This document shows, in pieces, positions 63,394-64,000 of a DNA stretch of 64,000 bases; position 1 is the first letter of the stretch; each line of letters opens with the position of its first letter. The stretch comes from Halomonas almeriensis (GTDB taxonomy: Bacteria; Pseudomonadota; Gammaproteobacteria; Pseudomonadales; Halomonadaceae). The position numbers and the translations under genes are program-made. The stretch spans positions 1 through 64,000 of the forward strand of contig NZ_JAUFPO010000017.1 of the NCBI RefSeq assembly GCF_030409235.1. The letters are read 5' to 3'. Under the pieces are notes generated by a model. That model did not search any database, was not told where the DNA came from, and saw only the letters and a program-made list of their open reading frames with translations.

Positions 63394-64000
63394 TCAGGCG
63401 ACATTGGCGCCGAAGTAGGCCTCGATGACGCGCTCATCGTTGCGAATCTGTTCGATCGTGCCCTCGACCATGACGCTGCCCTGGGCGAGTACGATGACCG
63501 GATCACACAGCCGCGCGATCATGTCCATATCGTGCTCAATGACCAGGAAGGTATAGCCCATCTCCTGGTTGAGGCGTTCGATGTTGCGGATCAGGTCGCC
63601 CAGCAGGGTGCGGTTGACCCCGGCGGCGATCTCGTCGAGCAGCACGACCCGGGCATCGGTCATCATGGTGCGGCCGAGTTCGAGCAGCTTCTTCTGCCCG
63701 CCGGAGAGGTTGGCGGCCAGCTCGTTGCGCACATGGTGCAGGCCGATGAAGTCGATGACCTCGAGGGCACGGCGCCGCACTTCGGCTTCCTCACGCCCCA
63801 CGGCGCCGGGCTTGAGCCAGGTACTGAAGAGGTTCTCGCCGGCTTGGCGGGGCGGCACCATCATCAGGTTTTCCAGCGCCGTCATCTGGCCGAACTCGTG
63901 GGCGATCTGGAAGGTGCGCAACAGGCCCTTGTGGAACAGGGCATTGGCGGGACGGTTGGTGATGTCCTCGCCCGCCAGAAAGATTTGGCCGCTGTCCAGG
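63394..64000 (-). CDS. livG: Branched-chain amino-acid ABC transporter ATP-binding protein LivG (5' end beyond window)
   Basis: The C-terminal 202 codons of a LivG-type ATPase; the reading frame continues across the window edge, so Walker A is not seen. Present are GQIFLAGEDITNRPANALFHKGLLRTFQ, LTALENLMMV, the signature LSGGQKKLLELGRTMM, Walker B VVLLDEIAAGVNRTL and VIEHDMDMIARLCDPVIVLAQG. Note DEIAAGVN where DEPAAGLN is usual. The 133-bp gap to livF holds no visible feature. Confidence 0.94.
   Translation of the reverse strand, partial: LDSGQIFLAGEDITNRPANALFHKGLLRTFQIAHEFGQMTALENLMMVPPRQAGENLFSTWLKPGAVGREEAEVRRRALEVIDFIGLHHVRNELAANLSGGQKKLLELGRTMMTDARVVLLDEIAAGVNRTLLGDLIRNIERLNQEMGYTFLVIEHDMDMIARLCDPVIVLAQGSVMVEGTIEQIRNDERVIEAYFGANVA

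Overview
The window looks like chromosomal DNA from a Halomonas-like gammaproteobacterium (family Halomonadaceae). This is an inference from GC-rich, densely packed genes, the flavour of the proteins and the gene order; no rRNA or other decisive marker is present.

Layout. 1-4500: tRNA-Arg(CCG), an MscS-family channel, a bifunctional ManC/AlgA-type enzyme whose stop codon overlaps a parS-like 16-mer, and a YceI protein. 4508-14585: a gene set that reads like an uncharacterised biosynthetic cluster, with CDP-alcohol phosphatidyltransferase, MDR oxidoreductase, atypical pterin synthase (PTPS) homologue, glycosyltransferase, methyltransferase, flippase-like membrane protein, RibD-type reductase, RibA-type cyclohydrolase, creatininase-family amidohydrolase and an LtaS/sulfatase-type membrane protein. 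14763-17086: ahpC-ahpF. 17355-22495: a secreted unknown protein and an AapJQMP-type amino-acid ABC importer. 22717-29178: lysine/pipecolate catabolism (amaA, amaB, an HglS-type 2-oxoadipate dioxygenase) with two paralogous LysR regulators. 29414-39630: a D,D-carboxypeptidase with a SPOR domain, an EamA transporter, thiM-thiE behind a TPP riboswitch, a 1-Cys peroxiredoxin, gloA, an orphan nucleotidyltransferase, and znuCBA with a Zur box shared with an outer-membrane protein gene.

39700-53658: a complete type I-E CRISPR-Cas locus. A WYL regulator is divergent from cas3. A 495-bp interval follows, then cse1-cse2-cas7e-cas5e-cas6e-cas1e-cas2e, and an array of 58 repeats and 57 spacers. The interval between cas3 and cse1 is the most striking part of the window. 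On the minus strand it holds a mini-CRISPR of two degenerate repeats around a 20-nt spacer. That spacer matches the putative cas promoter at 16 of 20 positions, including the first 11, directly beside an AAG PAM. This is the architecture expected of a CreR-type cas-regulating RNA, by which Cascade would repress its own operon. The same interval encodes a 39-residue basic protein with a strong ribosome binding site, followed by a 14-bp hairpin.

53659-64000: gene debris, a HigA antitoxin with an N-terminally truncated HigB, a periplasmic GlpQ-type phosphodiesterase, a DUF4202 protein, a DAACS symporter, a dienelactone hydrolase, and a branched-chain amino-acid ABC system (substrate-binding protein, LivM, LivH, LivF and the 3' part of livG, which runs off the window). 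Dispersed elements include an ERIC/MITE-like palindrome, two copies of a larger palindromic repeat and two heptanucleotide tandem repeats.
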